Positions 47,640-55,540 of a stretch of 64,000 nucleotides of DNA are shown one piece after another (the stretch's first letter is position 1; each line of letters begins with the position of its first letter). Under the pieces are notes generated by a model. That model ran no database searches. It worked only from the letters and a program-made list of their open reading frames with translations, and was not told where the DNA came from. Made by a program: the position numbers and the translations under genes. Location: positions 1 through 64,000 of the forward strand of contig NZ_JANLGY010000028.1 in the NCBI RefSeq assembly GCF_024653915.1, in the 5' to 3' direction. The DNA comes from Sulfuricaulis sp. (GTDB lineage: Bacteria > Pseudomonadota > Gammaproteobacteria > Acidiferrobacterales > Sulfurifustaceae).

Positions 47640-48725
47640 ATGACAGATTCCGCTCCGAAACCCGTCCGCGAAATCCGCATCAACCCGATCGTGCCAAGCG
47701 AATCAGTGCTGGTGGCGACCGCGCGTGGCATGCGCCCGAAAAAAGCCGAGGCTCCCGCGCCACGCGACACCCGTGGTCATGTCGAAACCTGCCCGTTCTG
47801 CACCGGCAACGAACACATGACGCCACCGGTGATTGCCGCCTACCCGGCAGAAAAGAACTGGGAGATACGCATCGTCGAGAATCTCTATCCGGTGCTGGGC
47901 GATGACCGCAGCAACCCCAACCTCACGTTCGGATTGCAACAAACCATCGACGGCTACGGCCGGCACGAGGTTATGATCGACCACCACCAGCACGGCATCG
48001 CCATTCACGAGATGAGCGAACCGCATCTGGCACTGCTGTTCGGCGTCTACCGCGAGCGCATGGAGCAGCTTTACCGATCCAATTCACGGCTGCGCTATGT
48101 GCTGGTGTTCAAGAATTTCGGCCCCGCCGCTGGCGCCTCGATCGCGCATACCCACAGCCAGGTGATCGCCACGCCGGTCATCCCTGACAACGTGCAGGCG
48201 GAGGTTTCGAACAGCCGCGCATTCTATCAAAAAAATCACCATTGTATTTTTTGTTCCCTGATCGACGAGGCACTCACTTTCGAGGCCACCATCTACGACC
48301 GCGAATCCGGCGAGATACGGCGCAAGATCAACGTTGGCCAGTATGTCATCGAGCGCGTGGGGAAATTCATCGCCATCAAACCCTTCGCCAGCCGCTACGA
48401 GTGGGAAGTGCATATCCTGCCGCTGGCACACCAGAGCGATTTCATGCGCATATCAAAAGACGATCTCAACGATCTCGCGCGCGTGATGCGTCGCACCATG
48501 GCGCGTCTTGATGCCGTGCTCGGCGGCGCGCAGTACAACTACTTCCTGCACTCACTGCCCCATGACAAAAACAGCGATGATTGCGCCGCGAGTTATCACT
48601 GGCATCTGGAAATCACACCGCGTACCAGCATCCCCAGCGGTTTCGAGCTGGGCTCGGGATTGTTCGTCAACACGGTGGCGCCAGAAACGGCGGCGGAAAA
48701 ACTGCGGGCGGTGGTATTGGATTAA
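47640..48725 (+). CDS. Galactose-1-phosphate uridylyltransferase family protein
   Basis: A 361-residue HIT-superfamily nucleotidyltransferase. Zinc-binding cysteines are visible as CPFCTGN near residue 53 and CIFCSL near 202. The catalytic region is AGASIAHTHSQVIATP near 170, with the active-site histidine in HTHSQ (HPHGQ in E. coli GalT). A C-terminal HSLPHDKN and YHWHLEITP complete the fold. The exact sugar-phosphate is not certain, because related bacterial enzymes act on other hexose phosphates or ADP-glucose. The ATG at 47640 is favoured; the longer frame at 47520 has no better site. A family B repeat follows. Confidence 0.85.
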   Translation: MTDSAPKPVREIRINPIVPSESVLVATARGMRPKKAEAPAPRDTRGHVETCPFCTGNEHMTPPVIAAYPAEKNWEIRIVENLYPVLGDDRSNPNLTFGLQQTIDGYGRHEVMIDHHQHGIAIHEMSEPHLALLFGVYRERMEQLYRSNSRLRYVLVFKNFGPAAGASIAHTHSQVIATPVIPDNVQAEVSNSRAFYQKNHHCIFCSLIDEALTFEATIYDRESGEIRRKINVGQYVIERVGKFIAIKPFASRYEWEVHILPLAHQSDFMRISKDDLNDLARVMRRTMARLDAVLGGAQYNYFLHSLPHDKNSDDCAASYHWHLEITPRTSIPSGFELGSGLFVNTVAPETAAEKLRAVVLD

Positions 48726-48736
48726 CAAAAAAATTT

Positions 48737-48831
48737 CACAGGATTTTTCAGGATTTACAGGATTAAGAATTATTGAATTTAAAGATTGAATCCTGTTAAT
48801 CCTGTTTTAATCCTGTAAATCCTGTCTATTT
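48737..48831. repeat. ACAGGATT tandem-arm inverted repeat (family B, copy 5)
   Basis: Left arm ACAGGATTTTTCAGGATTT plus ACAGGATTAA, a short spacer, right arm AATCCTGTTAATCCTG, TTTTAATCCTG and TAAATCCTGTC. It lies between the convergent ends of galT and the 63-residue gene and supplies the latter's stop codon. Confidence 0.88.
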
Positions 48832-49017
48832 ATTATCTTGCACGGCGTTGATCACGGCCTCCAGGTCGAGCGACTGGATCGCCGACACGGCGCATTCCCA
48901 GCGCCCTTCCTCGCACAGGCCGCTGATGCCGGCGCTTTCGTAGGCCTCCTGCGCCACTTTGCCGCAGGCCTTGCGCACCGCCTCGGCCAGACGTCGTTGT
49001 GATTCCCGCTGCTTCAT
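48826..49017 (-). CDS. Small hypothetical protein (63 aa)
   Basis: A helical soluble peptide (MKQRESQRRLAEAVRKACGK...) with two further cysteines in GLCEEGRWECAV. Its ATG at 49017 has an AGGAGA site 8 nt upstream. The stop codon TAG lies in AAATAGACAGGATT, the edge of the family B repeat. Similar short proteins ending LEAVINAV are familiar from other sulfur-oxidising and related proteobacteria, but no function is known to me. The gene is convergent with galT and divergent from the BCAM0308-like gene. Confidence 0.7.
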   Translation of the reverse strand: MKQRESQRRLAEAVRKACGKVAQEAYESAGISGLCEEGRWECAVSAIQSLDLEAVINAVQDNK

Positions 49018-49137
49018 GCCGTTGTCTCCTGTTTTCTGTTTCATCATGACGTCAGCTTTGACCTGTATCAAAGCAGTCGCCTATGACCTGGAGCATGGTT
49101 ACGGTAACACATCAACAATGACATGAGGGATGCCGCC

Positions 49138-49644
49138 ATGGGAACCGCAGCCCGAAAAGTCAGCATCAGTCCCCGCCGCCTGCGTCGCGACAGGTTCATC
49201 AAGGGATTCGAACACGACACCTACAAGACCAGGGGCAAACTGCGCGAGCCCACCGTTTGCAGCGAATGCGGCGCGGTGTACCACAAGGGACGCTGGCAGT
49301 GGCTGAAGAAACCGAAAGGCGCGCACGAAACCCTGTGTCCAGCATGCCATCGAACCCATGACAAATACCCCGGCGGTTACCTCACGCTGAGCGGCCCGTT
49401 CCAGAAACAGCACCGGGACGAAATCCTGCGTCTCGCGAAAAATAACGAGGCGCGGGAGAAGAAGGAACATCCGCTGCGGCGCATTATGTCCATCGATAAG
49501 CAGGGTGACGACATCCTGATCACGACGACCACGATGGGCATGGCGCGCGTCATCGGCGATGCCGTGCACGACGCCTACAAGGGCGAGCTCTGCTACCAGT
49601 ACACGGACGAAGCCAACATCCTGCACGTCGCGTGGGAACGCTGA
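49138..49644 (+). CDS. BCAM0308-family zinc-ribbon protein
   Basis: A 168-residue basic protein. Two CxxC pairs, VCSECGAVYHKGRWQW near residue 43 and LCPACHRTHDKYPGGY near 70, form a zinc ribbon. A C-terminal NMD3-like region follows (LRRIMSIDKQGDDILITTTT, then LHVAWER). This matches the BCAM0308 family of uncharacterised proteins, which may bind nucleic acid. I prefer the ATG at 49138 because GAGGGA lies 7 nt upstream; an ATG at 49123 is possible. A short truncated-looking reading frame follows. Confidence 0.8.
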   Translation: MGTAARKVSISPRRLRRDRFIKGFEHDTYKTRGKLREPTVCSECGAVYHKGRWQWLKKPKGAHETLCPACHRTHDKYPGGYLTLSGPFQKQHRDEILRLAKNNEAREKKEHPLRRIMSIDKQGDDILITTTTMGMARVIGDAVHDAYKGELCYQYTDEANILHVAWER

Positions 49645-49671
49645 CACGCTACGCGCTAACGAGGAACCGCG

Positions 49672-49755
49672 ATGAACCTGACTGCCAAAAACCTGGTCGA
49701 AGCGAAGGAAACGGCAGGCGATCTGCTGGAGCAACTGGGGCTGACCACCTACTAG
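49672..49755 (+). CDS. 27-residue open frame with a strong ribosome site, probably truncated
   Basis: MNLTAKNLVEAKETAGDLLE... ends at a TAG after LGLTTY. A GAGGA site precedes the ATG and it lies 27 bp after the BCAM0308-like gene. It resembles the start of a longer small protein sometimes found after BCAM0308 genes, so the TAG may be a premature stop. Coding potential beyond the stop is not evident. Confidence 0.35.
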   Translation: MNLTAKNLVEAKETAGDLLEQLGLTTY

Positions 49756-49784
49756 TCACACCCAGTCCGCGACATCAAGTCAGG

Positions 49785-50489
49785 CTACATGCGCCGGAAT
49801 TCCACCTTGTGACATTTTGCGCAGGGAGGAAGGTGCGCCGGTGTACGCAACACGACACGCTCGCCACAACCGATGCATTCAAATGTCCCGCTGTGGACCA
49901 TTTCGCCTGCCTGATAAACCTGCTGTTCCAGCTTGGTTCCCGCCTGGCGCAACCAGTCAGCCACGGCATCGGCAGCACGCCCGAGAAATACGCTGCCGCG
50001 GTCACGCCACACTTCGAAAAGATCGGATGATTTTTCTGAAAAGGCTTCCCACTTCGGACCCATCTTCATCGCCGCGCTGGTCATGTCCTTGCGCAGCGTG
50101 GCGGTGATTTTGCTGACCGTCTCCGCGGTATATTCTCCGGTCTTTTTGAGCTCCGTGGTTGCGCGTTCGAAGGCCTGCTTCAGCGTCTCGGCGTTCACCG
50201 TGTCACGCGCTTCGGCGAGAACTTTCGTCACCCCCTCGCGCAGCTTGTCGTAAGCCGCGCGCTCTTGCTTCTGCTGCTGTGGCGAGGGTAGCAGGCGACT
50301 GACTTCCCTTTCAGCTACCAGCCAATCATCGAGCGAATTGCCGCCGTTGAATCCGCGTTGCATGGCGCGGAAGTACGCGGATTCCGCGATCATTTGCTGG
50401 CGCTCTTCGGAGGAAATCTGATGACTTCTAAGAGGAACTACGCCGGCCGTTTTGCCGGGGTTCTTTCTGGAAAGTCCTGAGTTGGCCAT
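49785..50489 (-). CDS. DUF2934-like / C-terminal zinc-ribbon protein
   Basis: A 234-residue soluble protein. Residues 20-70 hold a DUF2934-like segment (ISSEERQQMIAESAYFRAMQ, then DDWLVAEREV), found in stress-type proteins. A long helical middle (about 75-190) is rich in Glu, Lys and Ala and could form coiled coil. The C-terminus is a zinc ribbon FECIGCGERVV...PPCAKC as in the DUF1451 family. The ATG at 50489 has a perfect AAGGAGGTG site. Function is unknown. It is convergent with the BCAM0308-like region. Confidence 0.8.
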   Translation of the reverse strand: MANSGLSRKNPGKTAGVVPLRSHQISSEERQQMIAESAYFRAMQRGFNGGNSLDDWLVAEREVSRLLPSPQQQKQERAAYDKLREGVTKVLAEARDTVNAETLKQAFERATTELKKTGEYTAETVSKITATLRKDMTSAAMKMGPKWEAFSEKSSDLFEVWRDRGSVFLGRAADAVADWLRQAGTKLEQQVYQAGEMVHSGTFECIGCGERVVLRTPAHLPPCAKCHKVEFRRM

Positions 50490-50639
50490 GGCACACCTCC
50501 TTATCAAGGATCAGTTAATCCAAATCCGTATCTGCCATATCCTCTGATGGATTCCATCATATTCCCTTCCATGCGCGAAAACCGGAATGAACCATCAATT
50601 TCATTAATGCCTGATCGATTTGGCGAATAAGTGGCCGAT

Positions 50640-51224
50640 TCAGGGAACCGATTCAGCGGTATAACGATGAACATGGATATTCTTCGACCAGTAATCCTGA
50701 TTCAGACCGGCCTTGAGCTTGAGCTGTCGCAGGAAATCGCGCGGCGAAGGCAGCTGCTCCCACACCGAGGGCAGGAAGGTACCGCGGTGATGGCCGTCCT
50801 CGATTATCAAACCATCCACATGCGGACGCAGTTGCGCGAGCAGATCGGCTTCCGAAGAAAACGTCATCGGTTCCGGCGGGCTCAATATCGAAATGTGAAT
50901 TTCCAGCTGCTCAAACTCGGGCCAGGTGAGGGCGGGAAAACGCGAATCATGAAACGCCGCACTCCAGGCATTGCTGACCACATCTTCCACCAGCGGCTTG
51001 CGCGCCTCGAGCGTGCCTACGCAGCCGTGCAACTTGCCCTCCACGTGCAGGGTAACGAACGTGGCACGCTTCTGGCGCAGCGCTTCCGGGTAATCAGTGG
51101 CTTTGACCGCCAGGGATTCGCCACATAGGCCTTTTCTAATGGATTCGCGCGCTGATTCCAGCAGCTGCTGCGTGAGCGGCGGCGTCAGTGCCGCGGCCGG
51201 GTTATTCGAAGACGTAAGCACCAT
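50640..51224 (-). CDS. amrA: AmmeMemoRadiSam system protein A (AMMECR1 domain)
   Basis: A 194-residue AMMECR1-fold protein. Family segments are FVTLHVEGKLHGCVGTLEAR near residue 72, AFHDSRFPALTWPEFEQLEI near 105 and LIIEDGHHRGTFLPSVWEQL near 150. The conserved GCVG cysteine is present. Its reaction is unknown. The ATG at 51224 overlaps the end of the MEMO gene by 23 bp, so the two are co-translated. The radical SAM third member lies divergently at 52206. Confidence 0.93.
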   Translation of the reverse strand: MVLTSSNNPAAALTPPLTQQLLESARESIRKGLCGESLAVKATDYPEALRQKRATFVTLHVEGKLHGCVGTLEARKPLVEDVVSNAWSAAFHDSRFPALTWPEFEQLEIHISILSPPEPMTFSSEADLLAQLRPHVDGLIIEDGHHRGTFLPSVWEQLPSPRDFLRQLKLKAGLNQDYWSKNIHVHRYTAESVP

Positions 51225-51987
51225 AACCCACCACTTGATCTTTCGAACCGGCGGTATCGCCGGAATTGCGCAGATCAATTGTTGTCGCCTTGAGGCCGCG
51301 CCGGCGCGCCACGTGCAACAATCCGTTTACCGGGTTTCGCCCGCAGGCATGATCGTACTGGATATCCTCCGGGCGTAATTGCTCTATCGCCTGCGAGGTC
51401 GCGCGATCCAGCTGCTGCGCGGTGTTATAGTCGTGGTAGTGGCTGAGATCCGAACTGATGACGATCAGCGTCTCCGGCCCGCCCCACAGGAGATCGAGCA
51501 CTTCGGCCACTTCGACAGGCCCGGCATCGCCGACCACCAGTGGCACCAGACTGAATTCCCCCAGCACTTCCTGAAGAAACGGCAGATGCACTTCCAGGCT
51601 GTGTTCCTGCGCGTGAGCGGCGTCTATTATATGTACCTGTGGGAGACGGGAGATTTTTTTGACCGCCTCCTGGTCCACGGTAACGCGCCCCAGCGGAGTC
51701 TGGAAGCAATCCGCGGCGGAAAGCGCCAACCCCTGGAAGCCGACCCGATGCGCGGGCCCGAGCAATACGACGCGCGTGATGCGCCCGCGCGCCGGCTGGA
51801 GACGCGCATAGGCCGAGGCCGCGATAGGGCCGGAGTAAATATAGCCTGCATGGGGCGCGATAATGGCCTTCGGCACAGCGCCGCTCGCAGACCCCGCCGC
51901 GAGATAACCCGTCACCAGCGCGTGTAATTCGCGCGGGTCAGCGGGATAAAACAGGCCGGCCACCGCCGGGTTTCGCACGTTCACCAT
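51202..51987 (-). CDS. amrB: AmmeMemoRadiSam system protein B (MEMO family)
   Basis: A 261-residue MEMO-fold protein related to class III dioxygenases. Metal-site histidines are likely in IIAPHAGYIYSGP near residue 43, AQEHSLEVHLPFLQ near 130 and ISSDLSHYHDYN near 180. Human MEMO1 and bacterial homologues bind copper or iron, but the reaction of the AmmeMemoRadiSam system is not established. The ATG at 51987 has an AGGAAG site. It overlaps amrA, and a MITE-like element begins 13 bp upstream of its start. Confidence 0.93.
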   Translation of the reverse strand: MVNVRNPAVAGLFYPADPRELHALVTGYLAAGSASGAVPKAIIAPHAGYIYSGPIAASAYARLQPARGRITRVVLLGPAHRVGFQGLALSAADCFQTPLGRVTVDQEAVKKISRLPQVHIIDAAHAQEHSLEVHLPFLQEVLGEFSLVPLVVGDAGPVEVAEVLDLLWGGPETLIVISSDLSHYHDYNTAQQLDRATSQAIEQLRPEDIQYDHACGRNPVNGLLHVARRRGLKATTIDLRNSGDTAGSKDQVVGYGAYVFE

Positions 51988-52000
51988 GACACTTCCTGCA

Positions 52001-52099
52001 GCTATTGACCCGGCACGATCATTTCCAAACGAAGGCAGGCCATGACAGGGCTTACCGACCATCCTCACGATATGGACATGGTTATGCCGGGTCAATAGC
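52001..52099. repeat. MITE-like element with perfect 15-bp terminal inverted repeats (copy 2)
   Basis: GCTATTGACCCGGCA (52001-52015) is the exact reverse complement of 52085-52099. It is homologous, in opposite orientation, to the element at 3146-3236. It occupies the promoter region between amrB and the radical SAM gene. Confidence 0.8.
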
Positions 52100-52119
52100 A
52101 AAAATTATTATGAATTTCC

Positions 52120-52147
52120 GATTATTGCGGCGCCCGCCGCAATAATC
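52120..52147. promoter_or_regulatory. Perfect 13-bp palindromic hairpin upstream of the radical SAM gene
   Basis: GATTATTGCGGCG-CC-CGCCGCAATAATC, a 28-bp nearly perfect palindrome 59 bp before the radical SAM start. It could be an operator, a cruciform or a transcript hairpin in the divergent region; no T-tract follows on either strand. Confidence 0.6.
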
Positions 52148-52205
52148 CTGTTACTACAATGTGCCCACCCGGCGGTATTTTCAAGTAAAACCGCGCAGGC
52201 GTAGT

Positions 52206-53351
52206 ATGAATGTTGATTTGGCCCTCCCCAAGCCGCATTTACTATTTATGGAAACGGAAATTCTCGATTCAGCGTCGGTGGTCCCGACCCGTTACTGGCA
52301 CAAGCTCGACGACGGGCGCGTCCAGTGCGATGTTTGTCCGCGTTATTGCAAGCTGCATGAGGGTCAGCGCGGGCTGTGTTTCGTGCGCGGTAACCATAAT
52401 AATCAGATAGTCCTGACGACCTATGGCCGCTCCAGCGGTTATTGCGTCGATCCCATTGAAAAAAAGCCGCTTAACCATTTTCTTCCCGGAACGCCGATCC
52501 TGTCATTCGGCACCGCTGGCTGCAATCTTGCCTGCAAATTCTGCCAGAACTGGGACATCAGCAAGTCGCGCGAGCTCGACACCCTGATGGATCAGGCCTC
52601 GCCCGAAGCCATCGCGCAGGCGGCAGAGAAGCTTGAATGCCGCAGCGTGGCCTACACCTACAACGACCCGGTGATATTCCTGGAATACGCCATTGACGTC
52701 GCCAAGGCCTGTCGCGCGGTCGGCATCAAGTCGGTGGCGGTGACGGCAGGTTACATGTGCGACGAGCCACGACGCGAGTTTTATCAATATATGGACGCCG
52801 CCAACGTGGATTTGAAAGCCTTTACCGAGGATTTCTACTGGAAGGTGACGGGCTCGCATCTGCAACCCGTCCTCGACACGCTCAAGTTCCTGAAGCACGA
52901 AACCAAAGTCTGGTTCGAGCTTACGACGCTGCTGATTCCGGGCATGAACGATTCCGAAAAAGAAATTGAGGAAATGACACGATGGGTGGTAGAAAATCTT
53001 GGTCCGGATGTGCCGATGCATTTCACCGCGTTTCATCCGGACTGGAAAATGCGCGACATCCCGGCAACACCGGTGGCGACGCTCATCAAGGCGCGCCAGA
53101 TCGCCATGAAGAACGGCGTGCGCTATGCCTACACCGGCAACGTGCACAATGAAGAAGGCGATTCGACTTATTGCCATCACTGCGGTGACAAGATCATCGG
53201 GCGCGACTGGTACAACATGACGGCGTGGCATCTCGACGCCGAAGGCAAATGCCAGTCCTGCGGTACGCCCTGCGCCGGCGTATTCGAGGCTCAACCCGGC
53301 AACTGGGGGGCGCGGCGCCTGCCGGTACGTCTCGCCAACTTCGCTGCGTAA
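52206..53351 (+). CDS. amrS: AmmeMemoRadiSam system radical SAM enzyme
   Basis: A 381-residue radical SAM enzyme. The iron-sulfur motif is CNLACKFCQNWD (C-x3-C-x2-C) near residue 117. An N-terminal cysteine cluster CDVCPRYCKLHEGQRGLC near 40 and a C-terminal zinc-ribbon-like part (YCHHCGDKI, CQSCGTPC) are typical of the AmmeMemoRadiSam SAM enzymes, related to pyruvate formate-lyase activase. The product is unknown. The ATG at 52206 is chosen; an ATG at 52248 is possible. It is divergent from amrB-amrA, an arrangement split by two palindromic elements. Confidence 0.92.
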   Translation: MNVDLALPKPHLLFMETEILDSASVVPTRYWHKLDDGRVQCDVCPRYCKLHEGQRGLCFVRGNHNNQIVLTTYGRSSGYCVDPIEKKPLNHFLPGTPILSFGTAGCNLACKFCQNWDISKSRELDTLMDQASPEAIAQAAEKLECRSVAYTYNDPVIFLEYAIDVAKACRAVGIKSVAVTAGYMCDEPRREFYQYMDAANVDLKAFTEDFYWKVTGSHLQPVLDTLKFLKHETKVWFELTTLLIPGMNDSEKEIEEMTRWVVENLGPDVPMHFTAFHPDWKMRDIPATPVATLIKARQIAMKNGVRYAYTGNVHNEEGDSTYCHHCGDKIIGRDWYNMTAWHLDAEGKCQSCGTPCAGVFEAQPGNWGARRLPVRLANFAA

Positions 53352-53517
53352 CCGGTCGTCAGCGCTCCCTGTGTCATTCCCCGCCATTAATCGGAGTGCC
53401 TGTCGTCGAATTTCTATAAAATAAGTCTTCCGATCTAACTCGTGGTGTCATCGTGGGCAACAAGCGCCGGGTACATTTTCCTCACGAAACCTTCCATTTT
53501 TAGCAGCAAATACTGAC

Positions 53518-54948
53518 ATGGATATCACGCTTTTCAGCCGTCACACCGATTACGAATGGGAGATCGCCCCGCACGGCACCATGCGTGTGCCGGCGGTGAT
53601 TTACGCCGACGAAGCTCTGATCCGCACCATGGACCACAAGGTCTATGAGCAGCTGTGCAACATCGCCACCCTGCCCGGCATCGTCAAGGCCGCCTACGCC
53701 ATGCCCGACGCGCATTGGGGCTATGGCTTTCCCATCGGTGGCGTGGCTGCCTTCGATCCCGATGATGGCGGCGTGGTATCCGCAGGCGGCGTCGGATTCG
53801 ATATTTCCTGTGGCGTGCGCTGCCTGCATACCGGACTCAACACCGAAGATGTCATGGCGGTCCAGAAAACACTGGCCGATACCTTATATAGGGATATTCC
53901 GGCGGGCCTGGGCAGCACCGGCGCCATCCGGCTCAATCCATCTGAAATGGATGCGATGCTGTCAGGCGGCGCGGCCTGGGCGGTGGAACAGGGCTATGGT
54001 GACGCGAATGATCTGGAACATATCGAGGAACATGGCCAGATGCGCGGCGCGCGTACGGACTGCGTGTCGGAACAGGCCAAGAAGCGCCAGCGCGACGAAA
54101 TGGGGACGCTCGGCAGCGGCAATCACTATCTTGAAGTGCAGAAAGTCGCAAAGGTCTTCGACACGAACGCGGCAAATGTTTTTGGCATTCATGAAAACGA
54201 CGTCGTCGTCAGCATACACTGCGGATCGCGCGGCCTCGGACACCAAATCGGTACCGAATTCCTGAAGGAGATGGTGACAGCGGCTTCGCACTACGGCATT
54301 AAACTACCCGACCGCGAACTCGCCTGCGCGCCGATCCATTCCCCGCTGGGTGAAAATTACCTTGGGGCCATGCGCGCCGCCATCAATTGCGCGCTCGCCA
54401 ACCGCCAGATACTGACCCATCTGGTACGCGACGCCTTCGCGCAGGTTATCCCGAAAGCGCGTCTGTCACTGCTTTACGATGTCTCGCACAACACCTGCAA
54501 GGTGGAAGAACATGTCGTGGATGGCAAGCGGCGCAAACTCCATGTGCACCGCAAGGGCGCCACGCGCGCCTTCGGTCCCGGTCATACCGACATTCCCGGA
54601 CGGCTTCGCGCCGTCGGCCAGCCAGTGCTGATTGGCGGATCGATGGGCACCGGCTCCTATATTCTCACCGGTACCGCGAAAAGTGAGGCGTTGTCATTCA
54701 GCTCCGCCTGCCACGGTGCGGGTCGCGCCATGAGCCGGCACCAGGCGCACAAAACCTGGAAGGGCCGGCAGGTCATCGATGATCTCGCCGCGCGCGGCAT
54801 CCTGATACGCAGCCCTTCCGGGCGTGGCGTGGCCGAGGAGGCGCCGGGTGCTTACAAGGATGTGTCCGCCGTCGTGGACGCTGCCGATGCCGCGGGTCTG
54901 GCGCGCAGGGTTGCGTGGCTGGAACCGCTCGTCTGCATAAAGGGTTAG
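53518..54948 (+). CDS. rtcB: RNA-splicing ligase RtcB
   Basis: A 476-residue GTP- and Mn-dependent ligase joining 3'-phosphate (or cyclic phosphate) and 5'-hydroxyl RNA ends. Segments include MPDAHWGYGFPIGGVAAF near residue 61, SAGGVGFDISCGVRCL near 87 with the metal cysteine, GTLGSGNHYLEVQ near 197, VSIHCGSRGLGHQIG near 231 and a C-terminal SFSSACHGAGRAMSR near 392 with the catalytic His region. Length is normal. No RtcA or RtcR gene is next to it. The upstream 166-bp gap is otherwise empty. Confidence 0.96.
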   Translation: MDITLFSRHTDYEWEIAPHGTMRVPAVIYADEALIRTMDHKVYEQLCNIATLPGIVKAAYAMPDAHWGYGFPIGGVAAFDPDDGGVVSAGGVGFDISCGVRCLHTGLNTEDVMAVQKTLADTLYRDIPAGLGSTGAIRLNPSEMDAMLSGGAAWAVEQGYGDANDLEHIEEHGQMRGARTDCVSEQAKKRQRDEMGTLGSGNHYLEVQKVAKVFDTNAANVFGIHENDVVVSIHCGSRGLGHQIGTEFLKEMVTAASHYGIKLPDRELACAPIHSPLGENYLGAMRAAINCALANRQILTHLVRDAFAQVIPKARLSLLYDVSHNTCKVEEHVVDGKRRKLHVHRKGATRAFGPGHTDIPGRLRAVGQPVLIGGSMGTGSYILTGTAKSEALSFSSACHGAGRAMSRHQAHKTWKGRQVIDDLAARGILIRSPSGRGVAEEAPGAYKDVSAVVDAADAAGLARRVAWLEPLVCIKG

Positions 54949-55048
54949 CCGAAAAAACATTTAATTCTCATGGGCACCGGCACTGTTGTTTCTCTGTCAT
55001 CCCGACTCGGCCGCCTATACAATTCATCGATAGGACCTGGAAAACACC

Positions 55049-55540
55049 ATGAAAAAAGCAGTGGCAGGGAAGCCCGTTCCCGACGCGGAATTGCAGACCA
55101 CCGGCGGCAAAGCCCTCCGCCTGCACGATCTCAAGGGCAAATACGCGGTGCTGTATTTCTACCCCAAGGACGACACCCCCGGCTGCACCCTGGAAGGCCA
55201 GGATTTCCGCGACCGGCACAGCCAGTTCAAGAAACTCAAGGCCGAGATTTACGGCGTGTCGCGCGACAGTCTCGCCTCGCACGAAAAATTCAAGGCCAAG
55301 TTCAAATTCCCCTTCGAACTCATTTCCGATGAGGGCGAGAAACTCTGCCGCTTGTTCGACGTCATCCGCGAAAAAAGTCTTTACGGGAAAAAATACATGG
55401 GCGTGGATCGCAGCACTTTCATCCTCGACAAGGACGGCGTACTGCAAAAGGAATTCCGCAGCGTCAAGGTAAAAGGGCACGTCGACGAAGTCATTGAGGA
55501 AATCAGGAAACTGCAACCCCCGTTATCAAAGCGTCAATGA
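55049..55540 (+). CDS. Thioredoxin-dependent peroxiredoxin (Bcp/PrxQ family), atypical
   Basis: A 163-residue peroxiredoxin that reduces H2O2 and organic peroxides. The peroxidatic cysteine is in YPKDDTPGCTLEGQDFRD near residue 48. In Bcp the resolving cysteine normally follows five residues later, but here that position is Gln (CTLEGQ). The only other cysteine is in KLCRLFDV near 112. The enzyme may be one-cysteine or use the latter residue. Conserved SDEG, KYMGVDRSTFILDKDG and a C-terminal helix are present. It overlaps the PhoH gene by ATGA, so the two are coupled. Confidence 0.92.
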   Translation: MKKAVAGKPVPDAELQTTGGKALRLHDLKGKYAVLYFYPKDDTPGCTLEGQDFRDRHSQFKKLKAEIYGVSRDSLASHEKFKAKFKFPFELISDEGEKLCRLFDVIREKSLYGKKYMGVDRSTFILDKDGVLQKEFRSVKVKGHVDEVIEEIRKLQPPLSKRQ

